Positions 18,705-27,170 of a stretch of DNA of 64,000 nt are shown here, in pieces. The number at the start of each line of letters is the position of its first letter. Position 1 is the stretch's first letter. The translations under genes were made by a program, and so were the position numbers. The stretch covers positions 372,001 through 436,000 of the forward strand of contig NZ_WMDQ01000004.1 in the NCBI RefSeq assembly GCF_009707955.1, read 5' to 3'. The DNA is from Flavobacterium sp. LC2016-13. Lineage in GTDB: Bacteria; Bacteroidota; Bacteroidia; Flavobacteriales; Flavobacteriaceae. The notes under the pieces are model-generated. The model made no database searches. It had not been told where the DNA came from and saw nothing but the letters and a program-made list of their open reading frames with translations.

Positions 18705-19570
18705 AAAACTATCTGAATTTAATTCGATTTGATCAATATTTAAAAAACTTATTTGTCTTTGCGCCTCTTTTTTTCGGAAGAGAATTTATATATTTCGATT
18801 TACTGCTTAAAGTTTTCCTTACTTTTTTATGTTTTTGTATTGCGTCAAGCGGAATATATATACTTAATGATTTATTTGATATCAAGGAAGATAAAGCTCA
18901 TCCCGAAAAATCGAAAAGACCAATAGCATCCGGAAAAATCAAACCACAACGTGCTATTTATATAATGGTTCTGCTGATTATAACATCATTATCATTTTCT
19001 TTTTTATTATCTATAGAATTATTCTTTATAATTACTTCTTATATTTTACTTAACTTTTTATATTCAAAATGGCTCAAACATATTGCTATTCTTGACATCA
19101 ACATCATCTCAATTGGATTTGTACTAAGGCTTCTCGCCGGAACTGCTGTTACAGAAATAATACTCTCTATCTGGATCTTATTAATGACTTATCTTTTAGC
19201 ATTATTTTTGGGAATTGCAAAAAGACGAACCGATGTCGTTTTGGCACAAGATGGTCTGAAAATTAGAAAAAATATCGAAGGCTATAATATTGTTTTTATA
19301 GATACTATTTTGGGAATTTTAAGCTCAATGATTATTGTTTGTTATATTTTTTACTGTATTTCTCCCGAAGTTCAGAAACATTACAACTCACATTTATTAT
19401 ATGTTTCTATAATTTTTGTTATAAATGGTATTTTTCGTTATTTAAAATTAGCATTGGTAGATCAATCCACTTATTCGCCAACTGTAATTGTTTTAAAAGA
19501 CAAATTCATTCAAATAATGATTCTGTGCTGGATTCTTCTAATGAGTTATCTGTTATACTTTAACAGATGA
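18701..19570 (+). CDS. UbiA-family polyprenyl-phosphate transferase (decaprenyl-phosphate phosphoribosyltransferase-like)
   Basis: This 289-residue membrane protein has the UbiA fold. Its motifs resemble mycobacterial Rv3806c: DQYLKNLFVFAPL at 11-23, the first aspartate motif NDLFDIKED (56-64), HPEKSKRPIASG after it, YSKWLKHIAILDI, and GFVLRLLAGTAV then GIAKRR. Rv3806c transfers 5-phosphoribose from PRPP to decaprenyl phosphate. A polyprenyl-phosphate phosphoribosyltransferase is therefore more likely than a quinone or heme prenyltransferase. It overlaps both neighbours by 4 bases, indicating tight coupling with the GT-C-like and HAD proteins. Confidence 0.75.
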   Translation: MKNYLNLIRFDQYLKNLFVFAPLFFGREFIYFDLLLKVFLTFLCFCIASSGIYILNDLFDIKEDKAHPEKSKRPIASGKIKPQRAIYIMVLLIITSLSFSFLLSIELFFIITSYILLNFLYSKWLKHIAILDINIISIGFVLRLLAGTAVTEIILSIWILLMTYLLALFLGIAKRRTDVVLAQDGLKIRKNIEGYNIVFIDTILGILSSMIIVCYIFYCISPEVQKHYNSHLLYVSIIFVINGIFRYLKLALVDQSTYSPTVIVLKDKFIQIMILCWILLMSYLLYFNR

Positions 19571-20142
19571 AAACCATAGTTTTTTTTGATTTTGACGGAA
19601 CGCTTTATAAAAAAGACAGCCTGCTGGAATTTACTAAATTCTCCCGTGGGAATATCTCTTTTTACAAAGGTTTATTTTGGCTTTCTCCTTATCTTATTGG
19701 ATTAAAACTGAGATTATATTCAAATGAAAAAGCGAAGATTAAATTTATTCGTTATTTTTTTAAAGATCATAAATATGATGATTTTAATGCTTTATGCAGA
19801 AACTTTTCTCGAACAAAAATCGAACAAAATCTTGATAAAGAAACCTATGCAAGATTCCTGAAACATCTTGAAAACAATCATTTGGTGTATATTGTAACGG
19901 CATCAATGCCAGAATGGATCGAACCATGGAGTAATCAATTTGATGTATCTGTAATTGGAACAAAAATCGAAGTTCAAAACAACTTATTAACTGGTAATTT
20001 TTCGACCAAAAATTGCTTCGGAATCGAAAAGGTAAACCGAATAAAAGAGATTATAAATCTTGATGAATTCGACGAAATTCATGTTTATGGTAACGGAAAA
20101 GGAGATTTAGAAATGCTGGCTCTTTCTAAACTTTTTGTTTAA
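19567..20142 (+). CDS. HAD-superfamily phosphatase (HAD-IB type)
   Basis: This 191-residue soluble protein has HAD motif I FFDFDGT (Asp8, Asp10), motif II IVTASM, a motif III Lys in GIEKVNR and motif IV YGNGKGDLEML. Coupled by a 4-base overlap to a UbiA-type polyprenyl-phosphate phosphoribosyltransferase, it could remove the 5-phosphate from the lipid-linked phosphoribose, a step carried out by a separate phosphatase in mycobacteria. That role is inference. Its 3' end overlaps the convergent acyltransferase gene by 36 bases, and the protein ends a few residues after motif IV. Confidence 0.8.
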   Translation: MKTIVFFDFDGTLYKKDSLLEFTKFSRGNISFYKGLFWLSPYLIGLKLRLYSNEKAKIKFIRYFFKDHKYDDFNALCRNFSRTKIEQNLDKETYARFLKHLENNHLVYIVTASMPEWIEPWSNQFDVSVIGTKIEVQNNLLTGNFSTKNCFGIEKVNRIKEIINLDEFDEIHVYGNGKGDLEMLALSKLFV

Positions 20143-21195
20143 AGGTGTCTCTACATACAAATATAAAAGAATCGAAACCAGGTTTAAAACCACAAATTCA
20201 AATAAAAAATTGGCTGATATTTTATTTAATAGGGTAATAAAAACTCCAAAGTGAATAAGATAAAAACTATATGAACTCTTCCCTAACAATACAAATAGGC
20301 GACTACTCAAAATCTTTGACAAAAAAGTTTTCTCGCTAATCAATCCCCAAAATAAAGGAGCAATCCCAAGCAAAGGCAATATTAAATTATTAATTAATAC
20401 GCCCGGATAACAGTCTTTTCCATCACCGTTTCCTATTTTTAAAAGCATTAATAAATAAACACAACCAATTATAACAGTCGTTCCTATCGCAGTAAAATAT
20501 TGTGTTTTAAAACTATCCTTATATTTTCTCACCAATAATGCTAATCCAATACCAATAAAAAACTCGGTTATTCTGCCAAAAAAAGTAAGATTGAGCATGA
20601 ACAAATTTGTTTTCATTAATCCAAAAGTTTTAAAACCATACTGATTTATTTCATTAAAAAAATAAACTAAGAACAATCCTAAACCAATAAAAACTACTGG
20701 AATAATAAAGAGAAATATTCTCTTCTTTTTTATCAGAATAAAAAACAGAGGTGCCAAAATATAGAACATTTCTTCGACTGTAAGCGACCATCCCTGACCA
20801 ATTCCTGAATAAATATAATCCTGAAAAAATCCTCTTAAAAATGTGATATTCAAGAAGTATATTTTTAGGTAAGTTATACTATATTGTGCTTTATAAATCC
20901 CAAAACAAATAAATGTAATTGTTGTAAGTATAAAATACATGGGGTAAATTCTGGCGAATCTTTTCTGAATAAAGCCTTTAAAATCAATACGTTCGTAATC
21001 AAAATACTGGTAGCAAATTAAGAAACCGCTTAAAACAAAAAAAATAGTAACTCCAATATGCAATTCATTAAAAATATCGAAAGCAGTTGTACTAAAAACA
21101 GGATGATGCAAAAAGAAATGATTCAAATAAACCAAATAAGCGGCAATTGCCCTTATGCCTGTTAATGAAGTAAAGTATTCTTTTTTAATGATCAT
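20107..21195 (-). CDS. Acyltransferase 3 family membrane protein
   Basis: This 362-residue protein has about 10 membrane segments and the family start FTSLTGIRAIAAYLVYLNHFFLHH, with the conserved Arg and His. WSLTVEEMFYILAPLFF is a second family hallmark. Members move acyl groups, usually acetyl, onto surface glycans from the cytoplasmic side. In this locus it would modify the polysaccharide. It is separated by 28 bases from the flippase gene upstream, consistent with one minus-strand operon with flippase, aminotransferase and FemAB-like gene. Confidence 0.9.
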   Translation of the reverse strand: MIIKKEYFTSLTGIRAIAAYLVYLNHFFLHHPVFSTTAFDIFNELHIGVTIFFVLSGFLICYQYFDYERIDFKGFIQKRFARIYPMYFILTTITFICFGIYKAQYSITYLKIYFLNITFLRGFFQDYIYSGIGQGWSLTVEEMFYILAPLFFILIKKKRIFLFIIPVVFIGLGLFLVYFFNEINQYGFKTFGLMKTNLFMLNLTFFGRITEFFIGIGLALLVRKYKDSFKTQYFTAIGTTVIIGCVYLLMLLKIGNGDGKDCYPGVLINNLILPLLGIAPLFWGLISEKTFLSKILSSRLFVLLGKSSYSFYLIHFGVFITLLNKISANFLFEFVVLNLVSILLYLYVETPLNKKFRKSQHF

Positions 21196-21222
21196 CCAAT
21201 ATTTAGGTTTTATATGTTCTAA

Positions 21223-22497
21223 CTAAAACAAACTCTTTCTAAAATACACACAAAGTACCATCAAATAAAGGAAATTATCAAAAGCTTGCGCCATAACAAC
21301 TCCTTCAATTCCGAAAATACGAATAAAATAAATGCTTGAAAAATACAAAACAGCAAGTGATATTAACTCTGAAATTATAAAGGCAATCGTCATCTTTTTA
21401 GCCAAAAACTGAAATCCCAAAATCAAAGAACATACTTTAAAAACATCTCCTGATAATTGTCCTAAAAACAAACTTTCGACAGGAAGAAAATCAGTTGTAA
21501 AAAGTAGTTTTATGATAAAAAAGCGTAAAAAATAAATTATCGTAACTCCAATAATAAAAACGGGTAAAATGGTTTTATAGTAACTCCAAAATATAGATTT
21601 AGTTTCTTGATCTGTCTTTGCATTTGATAATTTCGGCAAAAAATAAACACTTAAAAGAGTCGAAACAAATAACAAATAATAAGATGAAATTCTTGTCATC
21701 GTTTCCCAATATCCTGCCTGATCAATTCCTAAAGTTTGTATGACGTTATTCCGGATTGCAAGAAAAACAAAAGGTCCAAAAACAGCCGAAACCAACGCCA
21801 TAAAAGAATAAGACGATAAGTTTTTTATGATTCTAAAATCGAATAATCGAAATCGGATTGTATCAAAAAAAGCAATTTCTTTATTAATGAAATAAAACGT
21901 TACGAAAAACAATAAAGCTGGCGAAATAACAACCGCCAGTAATGCTCCTAAAGTTTTAAATTTTAAAATCAATAATACTGAAACCAATAATCCGATCGTA
22001 TTGCCAATACAGTTAATCCAGATTACTTTTTTGAACTTTCCTAAACCATTAATTACAGCAAGCAAAAAAATCGAAATAGCATACCAGGGCAAAGCCAAAG
22101 CCAGTATTTTAAATACTAAGGAAAATTCAAAACTATCACCAAAGATTCTGTTATTCCAGAAAGAAGCCAGAAAAAATAAAAATCCGCTTAAGACTATTAC
22201 AACTATTAATACTGTTATAAAAACTGTCGCAATTATCTTTTGAAGTTCGGTTTTATTCTTTTCATTTTCCGCAACATATTTCACAATTCCGCTTTGGAAA
22301 CCCAATGTCGAAATACTTTCCAGTGAAGTCAAAAAATTACGAAGATTCCCAACCAAAGCCATTCCGCTTGGGCCAACAAAAACCGCCAATAGTTTTGATG
22401 TAATTAATCCAATGCCAATTTTTAATATTACACTCAAACTGTTTAAAGAAGAGATTTTAAACAGGTTATTTTGAGTATACTTTTTAAGGAAGTTCAT
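21223..22497 (-). CDS. Wzx-type O-antigen/polysaccharide flippase
   Basis: This 424-residue protein has about 12 hydrophobic segments and no large soluble domain, matching the MATE/MVF-like polysaccharide transporter family. SLNSLSVILKIGIGLITSKLLAVFVGPSG near the N-terminus is typical. It would move lipid-linked repeat units across the inner membrane. It overlaps the aminotransferase stop by one base (TAATG). No Wzy polymerase is obvious nearby unless the protein at 17082 fills that role. Confidence 0.87.
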   Translation of the reverse strand: MNFLKKYTQNNLFKISSLNSLSVILKIGIGLITSKLLAVFVGPSGMALVGNLRNFLTSLESISTLGFQSGIVKYVAENEKNKTELQKIIATVFITVLIVVIVLSGFLFFLASFWNNRIFGDSFEFSLVFKILALALPWYAISIFLLAVINGLGKFKKVIWINCIGNTIGLLVSVLLILKFKTLGALLAVVISPALLFFVTFYFINKEIAFFDTIRFRLFDFRIIKNLSSYSFMALVSAVFGPFVFLAIRNNVIQTLGIDQAGYWETMTRISSYYLLFVSTLLSVYFLPKLSNAKTDQETKSIFWSYYKTILPVFIIGVTIIYFLRFFIIKLLFTTDFLPVESLFLGQLSGDVFKVCSLILGFQFLAKKMTIAFIISELISLAVLYFSSIYFIRIFGIEGVVMAQAFDNFLYLMVLCVYFRKSLF

Positions 22498-23597
22498 TAG
22501 TATTTATTAATAATTTCAATAACAAAACTAACTTCTTCCTCTGTTAAAACAGGGCTTATTGGTAAACTCAAAACTTCATTATGAATTTTTTCTGTAATAG
22601 GAAATGATAAATTATTCCACCCTAAAAATGCTTTTTGTTTGTGTGGCGGAATTGGATAATGAATTACGGTTTGAATATCATTCTGCGCTAAATATTCCTG
22701 CAAGGCTTCTCGATTTTCAGTTCTAATCACAAACAAATGAAATACATGATTATCTGAAAAATCCCAAAACGGAAGCACTATTTTGTCATTTTTAATTTCA
22801 GATAAATACCGTTTTGCAATTGCGCGACGTTTATTATTATCGCTATTTAAATTTGGCAATTTCAAATTCAAAAATGAAGCCTGAAGTTCGTCTAACCTTG
22901 AATTTACGCCAACAAATTCATTATGATATTTTTTTTCAGAACCATAATTACGAAGCGAAAAAAGCACTTTTGCCAATTCTGAATCGTTTGTCGTTATCGC
23001 GCCGCCATCGCCTAAAGCTCCTAAATTTTTTCCCGGATAAAAACTATACGCTGCAGTTATTTCTTGATTCTTACTTCTTGCTTCTTCATTGCTGATTGCT
23101 CCATGTGATTGAGCTGAATCTTCTACAATAATCAAATTATTTTGATCTGCAATTTCATTTATCTTTTCCATTTCAGCCAATTGTCCGTATAAATGAACAG
23201 CTAAAATAGCTTTTGTTTTTGGAGTGATTTTTCTCTCAATCAGATCAGGATTGATGTTATAAGTTTCTAATTTCGGCTCGACCAAAACTGGAACTAAATC
23301 TGCTTGTAAAATGGCTAGAATACTTGCGATATAAGTGTTTGCCGGAACAATAACTTCATCGCCTTTTTTGAGTTTTCCTAACGCTATATAGCCTTTAAAA
23401 ATCAAAACCAAAGCATCAAACCCATTTCCTACTCCAACGCAGTATTCTGTTTGAGTATATTCTGCGAAAGCCTTTTCAAATGTTTCCAATTCCTTCCCTA
23501 AAATATACCAGCCATTATGCAAAACTGTTTTCAATTTTTCTTGAAAAGCAGCTTCATAAGGTTCGTTTATTTTTTTAAGATCAAGAAATGATATCAT
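22497..23597 (-). CDS. DegT/DnrJ/EryC1 sugar aminotransferase (FdtB-like)
   Basis: This 366-residue PLP enzyme has the sugar aminotransferase fold: GNGFDAL (57-63), EDSAQSHG (159-166) and the PLP lysine Lys190 in PGKNLGALGDGG. With the FdtA-like ketoisomerase 7 kb away it should make a dTDP-3-amino-3,6-dideoxyhexose. Family members acting on the 4-position (for example ArnB-like) are alternatives, but GVNSRLDELQAS and the presence of an FdtA partner favour the 3-position. It is the second gene in the minus-strand operon, 15 bases after the FemAB-like gene. Confidence 0.87.
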   Translation of the reverse strand: MISFLDLKKINEPYEAAFQEKLKTVLHNGWYILGKELETFEKAFAEYTQTEYCVGVGNGFDALVLIFKGYIALGKLKKGDEVIVPANTYIASILAILQADLVPVLVEPKLETYNINPDLIERKITPKTKAILAVHLYGQLAEMEKINEIADQNNLIIVEDSAQSHGAISNEEARSKNQEITAAYSFYPGKNLGALGDGGAITTNDSELAKVLFSLRNYGSEKKYHNEFVGVNSRLDELQASFLNLKLPNLNSDNNKRRAIAKRYLSEIKNDKIVLPFWDFSDNHVFHLFVIRTENREALQEYLAQNDIQTVIHYPIPPHKQKAFLGWNNLSFPITEKIHNEVLSLPISPVLTEEEVSFVIEIINKY

Positions 23598-23612
23598 TTT
23601 ACTTTTTAATTG

Positions 23613-24590
23613 TTAAACAAAAATACCATTTAACTTGCTATAATTTGCCGTATCCAATTCATAGAAATCATGAACTATTGTGCTTGCTCCAAAACTTTCT
23701 TTCCAATAAGACAATCCTTCGTTCAGATTTTTTCCCTGATTTTCATTTGAAATGCCAAAATCAAAGAATCTCTTTTTAGTAAATCTTTCCTGAATTAAGT
23801 ATTGAAATAAAAAATCTAAACTTCCCAGATTTTCCTGATTCTCGTTTTTTGAAATGTACTGAGAATGCGCTACAGTTTCTGTTTCAAAAACAGTAGTCCC
23901 TCCAACAATTTTATCTTCTAAATAAACATTAAACTGATGAATGTTATCAGGGAAAAGAGTTTTCAATTGATTCATTTCTGCTATAGAATGAACAGGTTTT
24001 GCATTATGTTTTGTCTTTAAATTCGGAATTAAAATCTCATTCCAAAATAATTCAAAATTGTTTTCTTCTTTAATTATCAATTGATTTGAAATCCCTTTTT
24101 GAAAACTTCTTTTTCTAATTTTTGAAATCTTATTTTCCTGTAATAAATCAATAACCGAAAGCGAATCTCGTCGTATGAGTTTTGCATCTGCCAAAAACAA
24201 AGTATATAAAATTTCATCCGCAGGTTTAATGTGGTAAATCGACGGAAGCGTTTTTAGATATAATTTTTGAAAGTTGTATTCATTCAAAAAAAGCAAAATA
24301 GCCTGAAAAATTTCAATTACTGATTTTAATTTCGTTCGTTCGTTATAAACCAAACCTCCATAAGTTAATCCCTGATGAGAATATACAGAATTATCTTTTT
24401 TATTGGCCGGTAAAACGGCTTTCAGTTTTTGATCTTCGAAAACTAAAAGTGAAAAATCCTCAAACCGATCCTGATGATATTCCATAAAATCGCGATGAAA
24501 CAAAAACGTTGCATTTTTGGCCTGAGCAATAAAATCATTCCAAATTTTATTGTCGTTTTTATCGTATTTCTTTATGGTGTATTTTGTCAT
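23613..24590 (-). CDS. FemAB/GNAT-like acyltransferase
   Basis: This 325-residue soluble protein has the two-GNAT layout of the FemAB or BioF2-like acetyltransferase group: NATFLFHRDFMEYHQDRFEDF near residue 25 and a C-terminal GNAT half with VGGTTVFET and RFFDFGISNENQG. It is the first gene of the operon that contains the FdtB-like aminotransferase. Because no FdtC-type hexapeptide acetyltransferase is in the window, it may acylate the amino sugar. That is inference. A role in peptidoglycan or lipid modification is possible. Confidence 0.65.
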   Translation of the reverse strand: MTKYTIKKYDKNDNKIWNDFIAQAKNATFLFHRDFMEYHQDRFEDFSLLVFEDQKLKAVLPANKKDNSVYSHQGLTYGGLVYNERTKLKSVIEIFQAILLFLNEYNFQKLYLKTLPSIYHIKPADEILYTLFLADAKLIRRDSLSVIDLLQENKISKIRKRSFQKGISNQLIIKEENNFELFWNEILIPNLKTKHNAKPVHSIAEMNQLKTLFPDNIHQFNVYLEDKIVGGTTVFETETVAHSQYISKNENQENLGSLDFLFQYLIQERFTKKRFFDFGISNENQGKNLNEGLSYWKESFGASTIVHDFYELDTANYSKLNGIFV

Positions 24591-24710
24591 TTTTTACTTT
24601 TTCTTTTTGCCACGAATTTTTGCTAATTTTATTTTTTTCTTATTCTTAAAAAGAATATTTTCATTAAGCTAATTAATTCGTGCTCATTCGCGAAATTAGT
24701 GGCAAAAAAA

Positions 24711-25313
24711 CTATTTGTGATCAAATGCCGGCAAATACCATTTGAATTTCACTGCCATTAATCGGACTGAAATAATAACAATTGACGTTACTAAATACAA
24801 TATATCATCTTCTAAATTCAGTTTTTTCAATACAAAAAATACAATTCCGCCAAAAATGCAGATTGTTGCATAGATTTCTCTTCTAAAAATAGTTGGGATT
24901 TCAGTACACAAAATATCTCGAATAACGCCTCCAAAACAAGCTGTCATCGTTCCTAAAGCAACACAAATTATGGGATGCAAACCAATAGAAATTCCTTTTT
25001 CTAAACCAATTAAAGTAAAAACACCAAGGCCAATTGTATCGAATAAAAATAGCGAAGTTCTGAGTTTATCAAACTTTTTTCGGAAAAGAATAGCAAGTCC
25101 AAAACCTAGAATAATCACGTAAACATATTGCAGATTCATCATCCATCCTACCGGAGTTCTGCCTATCAAAACGTCACGCAATGTTCCGCCGCCAACTGCT
25201 GTAACAAAAGCAATAATAAAAACCCCAAACGGATCCAGTTTTTTATGCATTGCCGTTAAAGCTCCGGACATGGCAAAAGCCATTGTACCAATAATATCTA
25301 ATAGGTGAAACAT
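24711..25313 (-). CDS. TRIC-type (YicG/UPF0126) membrane protein
   Basis: This 200-residue protein has seven hydrophobic segments arranged as two repeats of three plus one, with GGGTLRDVLIG and FGGVIRDILC as the repeated signature of bacterial TRIC cation channels. It would conduct monovalent cations across the inner membrane. It is preceded by the leader module also seen before the genes at 5872 and 34802, which argues for its own transcription. Confidence 0.88.
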   Translation of the reverse strand: MFHLLDIIGTMAFAMSGALTAMHKKLDPFGVFIIAFVTAVGGGTLRDVLIGRTPVGWMMNLQYVYVIILGFGLAILFRKKFDKLRTSLFLFDTIGLGVFTLIGLEKGISIGLHPIICVALGTMTACFGGVIRDILCTEIPTIFRREIYATICIFGGIVFFVLKKLNLEDDILYLVTSIVIISVRLMAVKFKWYLPAFDHK

Positions 25314-25317
25314 TTTT

Positions 25318-25360
25318 TTTTAAGGTTCTAAGTTGCAAAGGCACTAAGGTTCTACGGTTT
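25318..25360 (-). repeat. Shared leader module before the TRIC-type gene
   Basis: On the minus strand GTGCCTTTGCAACTT, then AGAACCTTAAAAAA and the ATG. It is nearly identical to the leader of the gene at 34802 and similar to that of the gene at 5872. Confidence 0.6.
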
Positions 25361-25419
25361 TAGTAGTTTGCTTTTTATTTAATTGCTTGTTTTATTTTTT
25401 ATTGAAATTGCCATTTCAA

Positions 25420-26163
25420 CTACATGTTTTGTGTGTAAAAATTGTAATCTTTTAGAACAATTCGAAGAAAATCTTTGTCGTTTCCGGATTGATTTTTAAT
25501 TCCCGTAACATTTTCAATTTTAGAAACTAATTTCTGTATCGTTTCATAATCATTTTTAGCTTCAGCTCTTTGAAACGTTTCTTTAATGATTCGCATATCG
25601 TTGTCAGATAATTTTATAACCAAAGGATAAGTAGGTACATACGCGTTTCCTATTTCTTCAAGAATGGTGTGGCTTATATTAATTTTATTTTTTAAAGTAA
25701 TAACGGCAGTTCCCGCAACCATATCTCCTAAACGCTGCCCTTTTTTACTTGAAATCACTGTTATTATAGCTACAATTCCGTAGAAAAATGAAACATCAAT
25801 AATCCTGAAAAACCAACGCATTAAATAATCACCAAATCCAGCTTGGTAACCATCAATTTTTACCACTTTTATTTTGACAATTTTTTTTCCGAAGGTTTGT
25901 CCTTCAAAAAGACTTTCTAAAGTTATTGAATAGATGATAATGGGAAAATACAGAAATAAAATAATTGATATTCTGGACCATGAATCAAGTGTATCGAATA
26001 CTTTGCCCAAACGCAGCCAATAAAAAAAGATTAGCGAAACAACGATTCCATAAGCTACTTTTATAGCAAAATCAATATAATAAGATCCTATTCGTTGACC
26101 AACGGATGCTGCTATAAAATTTATTTTAACATTTTGCGTCGTATTAATTGATAATTCTGACAT
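25420..26163 (-). CDS. RDD-family membrane protein
   Basis: This 247-residue protein has the RDD domain in the N-terminal 155 residues: VGQRIGSYYIDFAIK with the Arg and Asp pair, FEGQTFGKKIVKIKVV, then GQRLGDMVAGTAVI. It has four hydrophobic segments and an acidic/basic cytoplasmic tail of about 90 residues. Its start codon is only 20 bases from that of the divergent SpoIIM gene, and RDD proteins commonly occur with SpoIIM, DUF4129, MoxR and DUF58, so it is probably part of the same system. Confidence 0.85.
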   Translation of the reverse strand: MSELSINTTQNVKINFIAASVGQRIGSYYIDFAIKVAYGIVVSLIFFYWLRLGKVFDTLDSWSRISIILFLYFPIIIYSITLESLFEGQTFGKKIVKIKVVKIDGYQAGFGDYLMRWFFRIIDVSFFYGIVAIITVISSKKGQRLGDMVAGTAVITLKNKINISHTILEEIGNAYVPTYPLVIKLSDNDMRIIKETFQRAEAKNDYETIQKLVSKIENVTGIKNQSGNDKDFLRIVLKDYNFYTQNM

Positions 26164-26183
26164 ATTTTATATTTTAGCCTACA

Positions 26184-27164
26184 ATGAGAGAAATTGCTTT
26201 TATAAAACAAAATAAAGAAAAATGGCTAGAATTTGAGCTAGCAATTTTTGGTAAAGCTAAAAAAAATCCTGATGAGTTAGCTAATTTGTACATTCAAATG
26301 ATGAATGATTTATCGTACGCGCAAACTTATTATCCAAAAAGTAAAACGGTAGTTTACTTAAATCATCTTGCTTCACAGATTTATCAGAAAATTTATAAAA
26401 CAAAACGAACTGAAAAAAATAGGTTCGCAGAGTTTTTTAAAACTGAAGTTCCGTTATTGGTTTATGATTACAGAAGGTATTTAATGTATGCTTTTGTTTT
26501 ATTTTTTATAACGGTTGCAATTGGCGTAATTTCTGCTCGATTTGATCAGAATTTTGTCCGTTTAATTTTAGGCGACGGTTATGTAAATATGACTTTGGAA
26601 AACATAAAAAAAGGCGATCCGATGGCTGTTTACGGAACCGGAAGCAATTGGGGAAGTTTTATTGGCATCACCATGAATAACTTAAATGTTGGCGCAAAAT
26701 GCTACATCTATGGTATTTTTGGAGGACTCGGAACTTTTTATATTTCTTCGCAAAACGGTATTATGTTAGGCGCTTTTCAATATTTTTTTTATGACCAGAA
26801 TGTTTTCTGGAAAAGTGTCCGCGGAATCTGGATTCATGGTTCTATGGAAATTTTTGCTATTGTAATTGAAACCGCTGCGGGATTTATTTTAGGTGCTTCT
26901 ATTTTATTTCCTAAAACTTTTTCGAGATTAAACTCTTTTAAAATCGGTTTTAAAAACAGTTTCAAAATATTTCTGAGTACATTTCCTTTTACGATTGGTG
27001 CAGGATTTCTTGAAGGTTTTATTACCCGATATTCTATTGATATGCCCAATTGGCTAAGCAGTTTCATCATTTTGGTTACGCTTGCTATAATTTCTTATTA
27101 TTATCTGGTTTATCCTTTTATTGTACACAAAAAAACACAGCAATTGCCTGCCAAATCGAACTAA
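26184..27164 (+). CDS. SpoIIM-family integral membrane protein
   Basis: This 326-residue protein has a soluble N-terminal third and about five membrane segments after residue 90. The SpoIIM signature is visible in the MTLENIKKGDPMAVYG stretch, the NNLNVGAKCYIYGIFGG segment and ESAAGFILG-like IETAAGFILGA. The family is named after Bacillus sporulation protein SpoIIM, but this organism would not sporulate. It opens a plus-strand series with DUF4129 (6 bases downstream), DUF4350, MoxR and DUF58. Confidence 0.88.
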   Translation: MREIAFIKQNKEKWLEFELAIFGKAKKNPDELANLYIQMMNDLSYAQTYYPKSKTVVYLNHLASQIYQKIYKTKRTEKNRFAEFFKTEVPLLVYDYRRYLMYAFVLFFITVAIGVISARFDQNFVRLILGDGYVNMTLENIKKGDPMAVYGTGSNWGSFIGITMNNLNVGAKCYIYGIFGGLGTFYISSQNGIMLGAFQYFFYDQNVFWKSVRGIWIHGSMEIFAIVIETAAGFILGASILFPKTFSRLNSFKIGFKNSFKIFLSTFPFTIGAGFLEGFITRYSIDMPNWLSSFIILVTLAIISYYYLVYPFIVHKKTQQLPAKSN

Positions 27165-27170
27165 CCGATA

